From positions 558,001 through 622,000 of the forward strand of contig NZ_JACHOU010000002.1 of the NCBI RefSeq assembly GCF_014206975.1: DNA of 64,000 nucleotides. Reading direction: 5' to 3'. Positions 9,755-18,826 of this stretch are shown here, piece after piece. The stretch comes from Aminobacter aganoensis (lineage in GTDB: Bacteria > Pseudomonadota > Alphaproteobacteria > Rhizobiales > Rhizobiaceae). The notes under the pieces are model-generated. The model searched no databases and was not told the DNA's origin. It worked only from the letters and a program-made list of their open reading frames with translations. Within the stretch, counting starts at the first letter, position 1; each line of letters begins with the position of its first letter. Position numbers and translations under genes: made by a program.

Positions 9755-11671
9755 TCAGGCGCGCGCCGCTTGGGCCGACTTGCCGAGTGCGGCAAAGACC
9801 GCACGCACGATGCCGGCCGAATCGAGGCCCGCATCGACATACATCTTGTCGGGATTGGCATGGTCGACGAAGCTGTCGGGCAGCGTCAGCGGACGCACCT
9901 TGAGGCCGTTGTCCAGCAGGCCGTTGCGGGCGAGGAAATCGAGCACCTGGCTGGAGAAACCGCCAACCGACCCCTCCTCGACCATGACCAGCACCTCGTG
10001 CGAGCGCGCCAGGCGGCGGATCAGGTCCTCGTCGAGCGGCTTGGCGAAGCGCGCATCGGCCACCGTCGTCGACAGGCCGGCAGCGCCCAGCTCTTCGGCC
10101 GCGAGCAGGCAATCCTTGAGGCGCGTGCCGAAGGACAGCAGCGCCACCTTGGTGCCTTCCCTGACGATCCGGCCCTTGCCGATCTCCAGGACTTGCCCGC
10201 GCTCGGGCATGTCGACGCCGACGCCATTGCCCCGGGGGTAGCGGAACGAGATCGGACCTTCGTCGAACTCGGCCGCGGTGCGCACCATGTGGCGCAGCTC
10301 GGCCTCGTCGGCGGCCGCCATGACGACGAAATCGGGCAGCGACGCGAGATAGGCGGTGTCGAAGGCGCCGCAATGGGTCGGGCCGTCGGCACCGACGAAG
10401 CCGGCGCGGTCGATGGGGAAACGAACCGGCAGTTTCTGGATGGCGACGTCGTGGACGACCTGGTCGTAGGCGCGCTGCAGGAATGTCGAATAAATAGCCA
10501 CGAACGGCCGCATGCCTTCGGTGGCGAGACCTGCGGCGAAGGTCACCGCATGCTGCTCGGCGATGCCGACGTCGAAGGTGCGCGAGGGAAACGCCTCGCC
10601 GAACAGGTCGAGGCCGGTGCCCGACGGCATGGCGGCGGTGACGGCGACGATCCTGTCGTCCTCGCGGGCCTCCTGGACCAGGCTCTCGGCAAACACCTTG
10701 GTGTAGCTCGGGGCATTCGCCGGCGCCTTGGCCTGGGCGCCGGTGATGACGTCGAACTTGTTGACGCCGTGATACTTGTCGGCGGCTGCTTCCGCCGGGG
10801 CGTAGCCCTTGCCCTTCTGGGTCACGACATGGATCAGCACGGGGCCGGTTCCGTTGTCGCGGACATTCTTCAGCACCGGGATCAGGTGCTCGAGATTGTG
10901 TCCGTCGATCGGGCCGATGTGGAAGAAGCCCATCTCCTCGAACAGCGTTCCGCCGGTGACGAAGCCGCGAGCATGCTCGACGGCGCGGGTGATGGCGCGG
11001 TCGACGCGGCGGCCGAGATAGGAGGTCAGCTTCTTGCCGAGCTCGCGCACGCCGGCATAGGTGCGGCCCGAGGCGAGGCGCGCCAGATAGGCGCTCATCG
11101 CGCCTGCAGGCGGGGCGATCGACATGTCGTTGTCATTGAGGATGACGATCAGCCGGGCGTCGAGCGCACCGGCATTGTTCATCGCCTCATAGGCCATGCC
11201 CGCCGACATCGCTCCGTCGCCGATGACGGCGATGACGTTGTTCCTGCCGCCGTTGAGATCGCGCGCCACGGCCATGCCGAGGCCGGCCGAGATCGAGGTC
11301 GAGGAGTGCGCGGCGCCGAAAGGATCGTATTCGCTCTCGGCACGCTTCGTGAAGCCGGAAAGCCCGTTCTCCTGCCGCAACGTGCGGATGCGGTCGCGGC
11401 GGCCGGTCAGGATCTTGTGCGGGTAGGCCTGGTGGCCGACGTCCCAGATGATGCGGTCGTCGGGCGTGTCGAAGACGTAGTGCAGCGCGACCGTGAGCTC
11501 GACCACGCCGAGGCCGGCGCCGAGATGCCCGCCCGTCTGGGACACGGCGTCGACCAGCTCGGCCCGGAGTTCGCTGGCCAGCTGCGGCAGCTGGGCCTCG
11601 TCGAGCGCGCGCAGTTCGGCCGGTAGCCGGACCTTGTCGAGAAGGGGAGTTTCAGGTTTTGCGTTCATCAA
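9755..11671 (-). CDS. dxs: 1-deoxy-D-xylulose-5-phosphate synthase
   Basis: The first enzyme of the MEP isoprenoid pathway. It condenses pyruvate and glyceraldehyde-3-phosphate with thiamine diphosphate. The product is 638 residues, the normal length. The TPP-binding segment [18 protein letters not shown] is present, as are [13 protein letters not shown] near the N-terminus, the transketolase pyrimidine-binding segment with [17 protein letters not shown], and the C-terminal transketolase domain. It is followed closely by tlyA, the common rhizobial order. ispE (45694) and polyprenyl synthase (42288) in this window use products of the same pathway. Confidence 0.98.
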   Translation of the reverse strand: MMNAKPETPLLDKVRLPAELRALDEAQLPQLASELRAELVDAVSQTGGHLGAGLGVVELTVALHYVFDTPDDRIIWDVGHQAYPHKILTGRRDRIRTLRQENGLSGFTKRAESEYDPFGAAHSSTSISAGLGMAVARDLNGGRNNVIAVIGDGAMSAGMAYEAMNNAGALDARLIVILNDNDMSIAPPAGAMSAYLARLASGRTYAGVRELGKKLTSYLGRRVDRAITRAVEHARGFVTGGTLFEEMGFFHIGPIDGHNLEHLIPVLKNVRDNGTGPVLIHVVTQKGKGYAPAEAAADKYHGVNKFDVITGAQAKAPANAPSYTKVFAESLVQEAREDDRIVAVTAAMPSGTGLDLFGEAFPSRTFDVGIAEQHAVTFAAGLATEGMRPFVAIYSTFLQRAYDQVVHDVAIQKLPVRFPIDRAGFVGADGPTHCGAFDTAYLASLPDFVVMAAADEAELRHMVRTAAEFDEGPISFRYPRGNGVGVDMPERGQVLEIGKGRIVREGTKVALLSFGTRLKDCLLAAEELGAAGLSTTVADARFAKPLDEDLIRRLARSHEVLVMVEEGSVGGFSSQVLDFLARNGLLDNGLKVRPLTLPDSFVDHANPDKMYVDAGLDSAGIVRAVFAALGKSAQAARA

Positions 11672-11775
11672 ACAGCACTAACATCCATTAACCCACGGCA
11701 GATACGACCGCCGACCCGGAAAGTAAATGCGCGGCGGTGACGCGGCCGGGCCAGGATCGTGCTTCCAAGGCGATC

Positions 11776-12696
11776 CTACCCCTCGGGCAGCGGGATGAAT
11801 TCTTCTTCATCACCGGGAACGATATCGAAGCGGCCGGTCTTCCATTCGTTCTTGGCCTGCTCGATGCGCTCCTTCGACGACGAAACGAAGTTCCACCAGA
11901 TGTAGCGCTTGGAACCGAGCGACGCGCCGCCGAAGAGCATGAAATGTGCGCCGGTCTCGGACGAAATGACGATCTCGTCGCCCGACTTGAACACCAGCAG
12001 GCGCTCGATCGGGAAGCGGTCGCCCAGGATGTCGATCTCGCCGCCCAGCGTGTAGATGGCGCGTTCCTCGGCATCGGCCGGAATCTTGATCCTGGCCCCC
12101 GGCGCAAGCGAGATGTCGGCGTAAAGCGTATCGGAGGCGGCCCGGACCGGCGAGCGCAGGCCCTTGAAATCGCCGATGATGAGCCGTCCGCTGACACCGT
12201 CGGCGGCAAATTCCGGCAGGTCGGCGCTGACGGTGTTCTCGAACAGCGGCGCCACCTCCTCCTTGCCGTCGGGCAGCGCCAGCCATGTCTGCAGGCCCGA
12301 CACCGACATCGGCGCGCCGCGCAGCTCCTCGGGCGTACGCTCGGAGTGGACGATGCCGCGGCCGGCGGTCATCAGGTTCACGTCACCCGGCGCGATCACC
12401 ATTTCGGTGCCGAGCGAATCCCGGTGCCTGATCTTGCCGTCGAACAGGTAGGTCACGGTCGCAAGCCCGATATGCGGATGCGGCCGCACGTCCAGGGCAT
12501 GGCCGGCGCGCAGGATCGCGGGGCCCATGCGGTCGAAGAAGATGAACGGCCCGACCAGCCGGCGCTTGGCCGTCGGCAGCGCGCGACGGACCTCGAAGCC
12601 GTCGATGTCCTTTGCATTGGGCACGACCATCAGTTCGATCTGGTCGCAGGAAAAGGCGTCACCCGGGGTCGGATCGGCGGCTGGGAAGAAGCTCAT
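11776..12696 (-). CDS. Pirin family protein
   Basis: A bicupin protein of 306 residues. The N-terminal pirin cupin has the metal-binding pattern in DVRPHPHIGLATVTYLFDG with later HSERTP, and the C-terminal pirin domain includes ERAIYTLGGEID. Bacterial pirins are iron proteins; some, like E. coli YhhW, act as quercetinases. The actual substrate here is unknown. The gene lies between DUF2277 and dxs on the same strand but with about 100 bp to dxs, so it may be its own unit. Confidence 0.92.
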   Translation of the reverse strand: MSFFPAADPTPGDAFSCDQIELMVVPNAKDIDGFEVRRALPTAKRRLVGPFIFFDRMGPAILRAGHALDVRPHPHIGLATVTYLFDGKIRHRDSLGTEMVIAPGDVNLMTAGRGIVHSERTPEELRGAPMSVSGLQTWLALPDGKEEVAPLFENTVSADLPEFAADGVSGRLIIGDFKGLRSPVRAASDTLYADISLAPGARIKIPADAEERAIYTLGGEIDILGDRFPIERLLVFKSGDEIVISSETGAHFMLFGGASLGSKRYIWWNFVSSSKERIEQAKNEWKTGRFDIVPGDEEEFIPLPEG

Positions 12697-12740
12697 GACG
12701 GTATCCTAGAGTTACGGGAGCGCTGCTGTCACCACTGGTG

Positions 12741-13007
12741 TCAGGCAAATCTCAGCGCCGAACGTGCCTTTGCCTTGGCGGCCTCTTCCTCGCGGTTGCG
12801 CGGATGCTGGTGGGTTTCCATCTCATGCAGCATGTCGTGCGCAGCTTCCGCGATCCTGTCGACCGCCCGCGTGAAAGCCTCCTCGTTCTTCTTCGACGGC
12901 TTGGTCGAACCGCTCAGCTTGCGGACAAACTGCAGGGCGGCGTCGCGGATCTCGTCATGCGTCGCCGGCGGCTCGAAATTGAACAATGTCTTGATGTTGC
13001 GGCACAT
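12741..13007 (-). CDS. DUF2277 domain-containing protein
   Basis: A small 88-residue protein that begins with the family signature MCRNIKTLFNFEPPAT and continues EIRDAALQFVRKLSG, characteristic of DUF2277. The C-terminus is charged (RNREEEAAKAKARSAL). Function is unknown for the family. The start has a good GGGAGCAG ribosome site six bases upstream. It lies 44 bp upstream of pirin on the same strand. Confidence 0.92.
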   Translation of the reverse strand: MCRNIKTLFNFEPPATHDEIRDAALQFVRKLSGSTKPSKKNEEAFTRAVDRIAEAAHDMLHEMETHQHPRNREEEAAKAKARSALRFA

Positions 13008-13091
13008 CGCCTGCTCCCGGGTTCTATCAACCGTGTGGGTTCCCCATAACTGGGCGCAACGTGCCGCAAGGTCAAGCCATTCGGCCGCCGA

Positions 13092-13343
13092 TCACTCCGC
13101 GTCGAGCGGCTCGGTGCCGACCGGCTTGCCGTCGCGCGACAGGCGGATCTTCTCGACCTTGTCCTCGGCCGCCTTGAGCAGACGGTCGCAATGCGCCTTC
13201 AGCGCCTCGCCGCGTTCGTAGATCTTGATCGACTGGTCGAGCGGCACATCGCCACGCTCGAGGTCATCGACGATCTTCTCCAGGGCGGCCAGCGCCTGCT
13301 CGAAGCTCATCGCCTTGATTTCGTCATTGGGCTCAGCGGCCAT
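13092..13343 (-). CDS. xseB: Exodeoxyribonuclease VII small subunit
   Basis: The small subunit of exonuclease VII, which degrades single-stranded DNA together with XseA. The 83-residue product has the family core [20 protein letters not shown] followed by [19 protein letters not shown]. It starts three bases after the stop of the histone-deacetylase-like gene, with AGGA at six-base spacing, so the two are one operon. xseA is not in the window. Confidence 0.97.
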   Translation of the reverse strand: MAAEPNDEIKAMSFEQALAALEKIVDDLERGDVPLDQSIKIYERGEALKAHCDRLLKAAEDKVEKIRLSRDGKPVGTEPLDAE

Positions 13344-13346
13344 GGT

Positions 13347-14273
13347 TCATCCTTTCATGAGGCGGGTCACGTGGGCGGCGACCGAGAAGGCCAGCCCTTG
13401 AAGGTCATAGCCGCCCTCGAGCAGGCTGACGAGGCGGTTCGACGAATGCCGCGCGGCACGGTCCATCAGTTGGCCCGTCGCCCAGTCGAAATCGGCTTCG
13501 GTAAGGTTGATCTCGGCCAGCGGGTCGCGATGATGCGCGTCGAACCCGGCCGAGATGATGATCAGGTCCGGCGCGAAATTGTCGAGCGCCGGCAGCACGC
13601 GCGAGCGGATGGCGTCGCGGAAATGGTCGCTGCCGGTGTCGGGCGACAGCGGCGCGTTGACGATGTTGCCGACGCCGGTCTCGCCCTTGGCGCCGGTGCC
13701 CGGAAACAGCGGCATCTGGTGGGTCGAGCAGTAGAGAACGCTCGGGTCGTCCCAGAAGATGTCCTGGGTGCCGTTGCCGTGGTGCACGTCCCAGTCGACG
13801 ATGGCGACACGCTCGGCGCCATGCTTCTTCTGGGCGTAGCGCGCGGCAATGGCCGCGTTGTTGAACAGGCAGAAGCCCATCGCCGTGGTCTTCTCGGCAT
13901 GGTGCCCAGGCGGGCGCGAAGCGACGAAGACGTTGTCGGCCTTCTTGGAGAAGACGTCGTCGACCGCCGCGTTGGCGGCACCGATCGCCGTCAGCGCCGC
14001 CTGCCAGCTCTTGGGGCTCAGCACGGTGTCGCCATCGATCCGTTCCATCCCCTCTTCCGGCACCTGCCGGCGGATGCCCTCGACGAAAGGCTCGGGATGG
14101 ACGTAGAGAATCGTCTGCTCGTCGCCTTCGGGCGCCTCGACGCGGTCGAGCCTTTCGAACGGTTCGTCGTCGAGCACGCGCTGGATGGCGCGCAGCCTGT
14201 CGGGCCGCTCGGGGTGGCCGGCGGGCGTCAGGTGTTCGAGATAGATCGGATGGGTGTAGAGCCGCGTGGTCAT
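13347..14273 (-). CDS. Histone deacetylase family protein (AcuC/HDAC-like)
   Basis: A zinc-dependent deacetylase of the arginase/deacetylase fold, 308 residues. The catalytic His pair is in RPPGHHAE, and the metal ligands are in DWDVHHGNGTQDIFWDD and SAGFDAHHRDPL. Bacterial members act on acetylated polyamines, acetoin-pathway enzymes or other small substrates; this one cannot be assigned further. It is the first gene of a two-gene unit with xseB, an arrangement seen in many Rhizobiales upstream of dxs. Confidence 0.95.
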   Translation of the reverse strand: MTTRLYTHPIYLEHLTPAGHPERPDRLRAIQRVLDDEPFERLDRVEAPEGDEQTILYVHPEPFVEGIRRQVPEEGMERIDGDTVLSPKSWQAALTAIGAANAAVDDVFSKKADNVFVASRPPGHHAEKTTAMGFCLFNNAAIAARYAQKKHGAERVAIVDWDVHHGNGTQDIFWDDPSVLYCSTHQMPLFPGTGAKGETGVGNIVNAPLSPDTGSDHFRDAIRSRVLPALDNFAPDLIIISAGFDAHHRDPLAEINLTEADFDWATGQLMDRAARHSSNRLVSLLEGGYDLQGLAFSVAAHVTRLMKG

Positions 14274-14417
14274 CGCCCCACCTTATCAGCTATGGCCGGC
14301 CAGACCACGTGATTGCCGACGAAGCCTGGGGAAAAATAGGCGGGCTTCAACGCACCCTGACACCGCGACGCAATCCCGGTGCCGACGCAGGGGCGCACGT
14401 GGACCGGGATGCAGGCA

Positions 14418-15029
14418 TCAGCCGGGGCACTTGTTGTCCACCAGCAGTCCCTCCATCAGCGCGCGAAACGCCTTCACCGCCTTTTTCGACGTCGCGCCAG
14501 GGTCATCGGAGTTGGCGATCCACTGCGCCGCATAAAGCGAAGCGCCACTGATCAGCCGCGCCATGGCCTCCGGGTCGATATCGCGGATGACCCCCTCTTC
14601 CTTCAGCGCGGCGAGGTTGGTGGTTATCGACATGATACAGGCGTTGGCGTTGGGCCATTGCGCCGGATCGCCGAGGACTCCGGGACCGTCGCGCAGCATG
14701 ATGCGCTGGATTTCCGGCTCCAGCGCCATTTCGACGTAAGCGATGTTTTCGTCGACGAAACCCTGCCAGCGCGTCGTGGCCTTGGCCGAGATGACGTTGA
14801 GACGCACCGACATCTCCCGGTCGATCTGGGCCACGACGGCCTCGAACAGACCCTTCTTGTCGCCGAAGTGGTGATAGAGCGCGCCGCGGGTGAGCCCGGC
14901 ATCGGCGGTGAAATCATCCATCGATGCGTTGGCGTAGCCCACCGTGGCAAAGGCCCGGCGTGCGGCCGCCGTCAGCTTGGCACGCGTTTCGGCAACCATC
15001 TCGCTTCGCGGCTTGTGCGCAGTCTTCAT
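14418..15029 (-). CDS. TetR/AcrR family transcriptional regulator
   Basis: A 203-residue regulator. The N-terminal helix-turn-helix spans about residues 12-58 (LTAAARRAFATVGYANASM, then GLTRGALYHHFGDKKGLFEAV), the classical TetR pattern. The C-terminal ligand domain is helical. It is divergent from the MFS gene at 15181, and the 150-bp gap holds four copies of one palindrome, the likely operators (15054-15144). A GTG lies two codons upstream, but AAGGAA is seven bases before the ATG at 15029 and abuts the GTG, so the ATG is preferred. It most likely represses the two MFS genes and itself; the inducer is unknown. Confidence 0.93.
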   Translation of the reverse strand: MKTAHKPRSEMVAETRAKLTAAARRAFATVGYANASMDDFTADAGLTRGALYHHFGDKKGLFEAVVAQIDREMSVRLNVISAKATTRWQGFVDENIAYVEMALEPEIQRIMLRDGPGVLGDPAQWPNANACIMSITTNLAALKEEGVIRDIDPEAMARLISGASLYAAQWIANSDDPGATSKKAVKAFRALMEGLLVDNKCPG

Positions 15030-15053
15030 CGCCACTTCCTTGCCGGCCTCTCA

Positions 15054-15144
15054 CATACGTTGCGTATATTTATTCGCATACGCGACGTATATTAATTGAC
15101 ATACGCGGCGTATGCAATTATTTCGTTCACATACGCCGCGTATG
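15054..15144. promoter_or_regulatory. Array of four palindromic operators in the tetR-MFS divergent promoter
   Basis: Four copies of ATACGnnnCGTAT occur at 15055-15067 (spacer TTG), 15078-15090 (CGA), 15101-15113 (CGG) and 15131-15143 (CCG). The last two extend to the 15-base form CATACGCGGCGTATG and its near twin. Their spacing is 23, 23 and 30 bases. They fill the gap between the divergent tetR and MFS genes, so they are the best candidates for binding sites of that TetR protein. No other copy was noticed in the window. Confidence 0.8.
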
Positions 15145-15180
15145 TAAGTGGCGCATCCTCGCATTTCCAGGAGTGCTCCA

Positions 15181-16401
15181 ATGCACAATCCGTATGGTGA
15201 AATCTTCAGTGTCCCGGGGGCCAAGGGCTTCGCGGCGGCTGCCTTCTTCGCCCGCCTGCCGATCGCCATGGCGCCCATCGGCATCGTCGCGATGCTGTCG
15301 CAGACGCACGGCGAGTATTGGCTGGCAGGCGCGGTCTCCGCCACCTTCGCCTTGGCCAATGCCTTTGCCGCCCCCCAGATCTCGCGCCTGATCGACCGGC
15401 GCGGCCAGACTGCCGTGGCCGTGCCCGCCACGGTCATCTCGGTCCTCGCCTTCGCCACCTTGCTCCTTGCGACGCGCCATGACTGGCCAAGCTGGACGCT
15501 GTTCGTCTCGGCCTTCCTCGCCGCGGCCATGCCAAGCGTGCCGGCCATGGTGCGGGCCCGTTGGACCGAGATCTTCCGCGACCGACCCGAGCTCAACACC
15601 GCCTTCGCCTTTGAATCGGTCGCCGACGAAATGGTCTATATCGCCGGCGCTTCGATTTCCGTCGGCCTGAGCGTCGCCCTGTTCCCGGAAGCCGGCATGG
15701 TGGTCAGCACGCTGCTGCTGGCCTTCGGCATGGCAGCCTTCATCCTGCAACGCTCCAGCGAACCCAGGGTCAGGGCGCCCGAACTTGCGAGCGGCGGCTC
15801 GGCGATCATGCTGCGCCCTGTCCAGATCATCACGCTGGCGCTCATCTTCGTCGGTTCGATCTTCGCCACCGCCGAGATCAGCGCCGTGGCGATCACCAAG
15901 GAACTCGGCCAACCCACCGCCGCCAGCCTCGTCATCGGCGTCTACGCTGCCGGTTCCCTCGTCGTCGGACTTATCGTCGGCGCCCTGAACCTCAAGGCAC
16001 CGAAGCAACGCCTGCTCGCCATGGCGATCGCCGTCGTCGCGCTGACGACGCTGCCCTTGCTGGTCGCCGACACGGTTCCCCTGCTCGCGCTCGCCATCTT
16101 CGCCAGCGGCATTGCGATCTCGCCCACCTTCATCATGGCCTTCGGCCTGATCGAACGGCGGGTGCCCGAGGCCATGCTGACCGAAGGCATCACCTGGGTG
16201 ATGACGGGCATTGGCATCGGCATGGCTCTGGGCGCCTTCGTGGCCGGCTGGGTCGTCGACAATTTCGGCGCGCAGAACGGCTTCTGGGTTTCCGTGGCCG
16301 CCGGCACGATCTCGTTCGCAGTCGTCCTGCTGGGTCAGAAAGCACTCGCGGACGAGCACGAAGTAGAGTTGCCGCGTGCTGCTCCACAAGCAGCGGAATG
16401 A
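15181..16401 (+). CDS. MFS transporter (first of a tandem pair)
   Basis: A 406-residue major facilitator with about 12 predicted membrane helices. It keeps the motif-A-like loop after helix 2 (APQISRLIDRRGQ). It is close to its neighbour at 16507: both begin HNPYGEIF or RNPYSEIF, then share xPGAK, SxTHGEYWLAGAV and RARWTEI. ATG 15181 has AGGAG at seven-base spacing; the frame is open from 15148 but that region lies in the operator array. As it is controlled by a divergent TetR gene it is probably a drug or metabolite exporter. The substrate is not predictable. Confidence 0.9.
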   Translation: MHNPYGEIFSVPGAKGFAAAAFFARLPIAMAPIGIVAMLSQTHGEYWLAGAVSATFALANAFAAPQISRLIDRRGQTAVAVPATVISVLAFATLLLATRHDWPSWTLFVSAFLAAAMPSVPAMVRARWTEIFRDRPELNTAFAFESVADEMVYIAGASISVGLSVALFPEAGMVVSTLLLAFGMAAFILQRSSEPRVRAPELASGGSAIMLRPVQIITLALIFVGSIFATAEISAVAITKELGQPTAASLVIGVYAAGSLVVGLIVGALNLKAPKQRLLAMAIAVVALTTLPLLVADTVPLLALAIFASGIAISPTFIMAFGLIERRVPEAMLTEGITWVMTGIGIGMALGAFVAGWVVDNFGAQNGFWVSVAAGTISFAVVLLGQKALADEHEVELPRAAPQAAE

Positions 16402-16506
16402 GCCAACATTTTCTCAGGCATGCCCTTCCGGCTGCACCAACGAGTCGCCATATCAGGCGGCTCGACTGGCTTTGAAATCTCAGTTATCTCCGCCCCGGTG
16501 ACATCA

Positions 16507-17721
16507 ATGCGCAATCCATACTCTGAAATCTTCAAGGCACCGGGGGCCAAGGCGTTCTCCGCCGCCGGCTTCGTCGCGCGCCTGCCCATGTCCATGGTCA
16601 CGCTCGGCATCGTGACCATGCTGTCGGAAACCCACGGCGAATACTGGCTGGCCGGCGCCGTGGCCGCCGCCTTCGCCCTGTCGAGCGCGGTCATTGCGCC
16701 GCAGGTCGCCAGGCTGATCGATCGCTACGGCCAGGTCCGCATCCTGCTGCCGAGTGCTGCCCTGGCTGTGGCAGCACTGTCGGGACTGATGCTCGCGACG
16801 CGCTACGGCGCGCCCAACTGGGTGCTCTTTGCCTTCGCCATTGCCGCAGGCGTCACGCCGATCATGGGCGCGATGGTGCGCGCGCGCTGGACCGAGATCT
16901 ACCGTGACACACCCCAGTTGCACACCGCCTTCGCCTTCGAATCGATCGTGGACGAGGTGATCTTCATGGCCGGCCCGATCGTCGCCATCGGCCTCAGCGT
17001 CGGCTTCTTCCCGGAGGCAGGCCCTCTCGTTGCGACCGTTTTGCTGGCCCTGGGCAGCCTGCTGTTTGCCGCGCAGCGCTCGACCGAGCCGCCCGTGCAT
17101 GCGCAGGACCGCAGCGACGGCAAATCCGTGATCTGGCTCGGCCCGGTCCAGATCCTGGTGCTGACCCTGATCGCCATCGGCGCCATCTTCGGCACCGCCG
17201 AAGTCACAGCCGTGGCCTTCGCCGAGGCCCAGGGCAACAAGGCGTCCGCAGGCTTTGCGCTGTCCGCCTATGCCGCCGGCTCGCTCATCTCCGGCCTCGT
17301 CTTCGGCGCCATGAAGCTCAAGATGCCGCTCGCCCGGCAGCTCCTGATCGCGATCGCGCTTGCCGCCCTGACGACGCTGCCGCTGATGGCCGTCGACAAC
17401 GTCACGATGCTTTCCGTCGTCCTGTTCCTCGCTGGCGTTGCAGTGTCGCCGACCATTATCCTGACGATGGCGCTGGTCGAGAAGATCGTGCCGTCGACGA
17501 AGCTCACCGAGGGAATGACCTGGGCCGTTACCGGCATCAGCATCGGCATGGCCGCGGGCTCGTCGGCGTCGGGCTGGATGATCGACAATCTCGGGCCCAA
17601 CAGCGGCTTCATGGTGTCGCTGGTGGCGGGCTTCATCGCGCTGGTGATCACCTTCCTCGGACAGCGTCCGCTGCGGCAATCGGTGCGCATGGCACCGGCA
17701 ATCACCCAGCCGGCGGAATAG
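16507..17721 (+). CDS. MFS transporter (second of a tandem pair)
   Basis: A 404-residue paralogue of the preceding transporter, with about 12 membrane helices and conserved landmarks (VARLIDRYGQ, FAFESIVDEV, LTEGMTWAVTGISIGMA). The gap to the first gene is 105 bp and no copy of the ATACG palindrome is seen there, so it is probably transcribed from the first gene's promoter. ATG 16507 matches the start of its paralogue; the longer frame from 16420 has no similar N-terminus. The pair looks like an old duplication, as the two differ at many positions. Confidence 0.9.
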   Translation: MRNPYSEIFKAPGAKAFSAAGFVARLPMSMVTLGIVTMLSETHGEYWLAGAVAAAFALSSAVIAPQVARLIDRYGQVRILLPSAALAVAALSGLMLATRYGAPNWVLFAFAIAAGVTPIMGAMVRARWTEIYRDTPQLHTAFAFESIVDEVIFMAGPIVAIGLSVGFFPEAGPLVATVLLALGSLLFAAQRSTEPPVHAQDRSDGKSVIWLGPVQILVLTLIAIGAIFGTAEVTAVAFAEAQGNKASAGFALSAYAAGSLISGLVFGAMKLKMPLARQLLIAIALAALTTLPLMAVDNVTMLSVVLFLAGVAVSPTIILTMALVEKIVPSTKLTEGMTWAVTGISIGMAAGSSASGWMIDNLGPNSGFMVSLVAGFIALVITFLGQRPLRQSVRMAPAITQPAE

Positions 17722-17730
17722 AAGCGGCGC

Positions 17731-17756
17731 GGTCCGCGCGCCTTGGCGCGCGGACC
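17731..17756. terminator. GC-rich hairpin between convergent genes
   Basis: GGTCCGCGCG (17731-17740) pairs perfectly with CGCGCGGACC (17747-17756), and the stem can extend into the CCTTGG centre. It lies between the stop of the second MFS gene and the stop of the convergent membrane protein gene. No T-run follows, so it may be a factor-assisted terminator. Confidence 0.5.
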
Positions 17757-17764
17757 GGTCTCTA

Positions 17765-18748
17765 TCAGGTGCTCTTCGGCGTGCCGTCCCAGCGCGACGC
17801 CTCGCCCGAACCGAAGGCCTTTTCCTTCAGCTCCCGGAACTTCGAAGACGTCTCCTCCAGCTTGCGATCCCATTCCGGGTTGGGCACCTGGCCCTCGATG
17901 ACCCTGAAATAGACCTGCATCAGCGAGGCCACGGCGAAAGGCTCGATCAGCGCCGACTTGAACGCCCAGGCAAAGACGATCGCCAGCACGAAGGCCCAGC
18001 CGCCAAGCTGCCCCGGCATGAAGTAGAGGATGGCACCTGCCGGCGCGAGCATGAACAGGAAGATCAGCAGCGACACGACCCAGACGACCAGCGACAGCCA
18101 GACGGCGTTCTTGACCATGGTCTTGCCGTTCTGCGCGTAGAGCACCACGCCCTGGCGCGCGCTCTGCCATGGCGAGGTGCTGCCGATGCGGATGTTGTAG
18201 CCGAGGATGATCTCGTCGACATAGGTCAGCGACATGCGGATTACGGTGTTGATGAACCTGACCACCCCGTCGAGACCCGGGATCGGCAGGAAGGCGGCGA
18301 TGCCGCCGATCAGGCCGGTGATGGTGCGGATCACGCCCTTCACCAACTGGTCGAGCACGAACAGGATGCTTGCCTCGCTGAAGCGCTCGTTGACGACTTC
18401 GCGGGCGTAGGCGATCTGGTTCCGGCCGCCGGGGATGTCGCGCCCGTCGATGAGATGGACCATCACGGCGATGTGCCCGGCCTTGACGATGTAGAGGATG
18501 TATTCGCGGATCCAGTAGACCGCGACCGACACCACGCCGAAGCCGGCGATGCCGCCCCACAGGGCGAACGAGACCGGGCCTTCGGGGTCGGTCGCGATGT
18601 GGCCGACGCCGTAGCCGACGCCGGCGCCCGCCCCCATCGCCACGATGTAGGCGAGCGTGATGCCGAAATAGACGACCATGCGCAGCACGATGAACGGCCA
18701 GGTGCGCGCCATGATGGCCAGGCTTTGGCCTATGCTGAAATCCCACAT
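17765..18748 (-). CDS. Integral membrane protein, function unknown
   Basis: A 327-residue protein with several hydrophobic segments: about residues 15-45, 60-85, a central region with LIGGIAAFLPIPGL, and two strong helices near 205-265 (WLSLVVWVVSLLIFLFML and WAFVLAIVFAWAFKSAL). The C-terminal tail is soluble and charged. I do not recognise a named family. The ATG at 18748 is chosen over the open frame to 18808 because GGGGGAG precedes it by eight bases. It lies downstream of ribB on the same strand with a gap of 78 bp. Confidence 0.8.
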   Translation of the reverse strand: MWDFSIGQSLAIMARTWPFIVLRMVVYFGITLAYIVAMGAGAGVGYGVGHIATDPEGPVSFALWGGIAGFGVVSVAVYWIREYILYIVKAGHIAVMVHLIDGRDIPGGRNQIAYAREVVNERFSEASILFVLDQLVKGVIRTITGLIGGIAAFLPIPGLDGVVRFINTVIRMSLTYVDEIILGYNIRIGSTSPWQSARQGVVLYAQNGKTMVKNAVWLSLVVWVVSLLIFLFMLAPAGAILYFMPGQLGGWAFVLAIVFAWAFKSALIEPFAVASLMQVYFRVIEGQVPNPEWDRKLEETSSKFRELKEKAFGSGEASRWDGTPKST

Positions 18749-18826
18749 ACCCGACTCTCCCCCAAGAGAGGTCAAAAGAATGCGCCGCGGCGAGCGGAAG
18801 TCAATCACCTCCGGAAGGGGTGAAAA

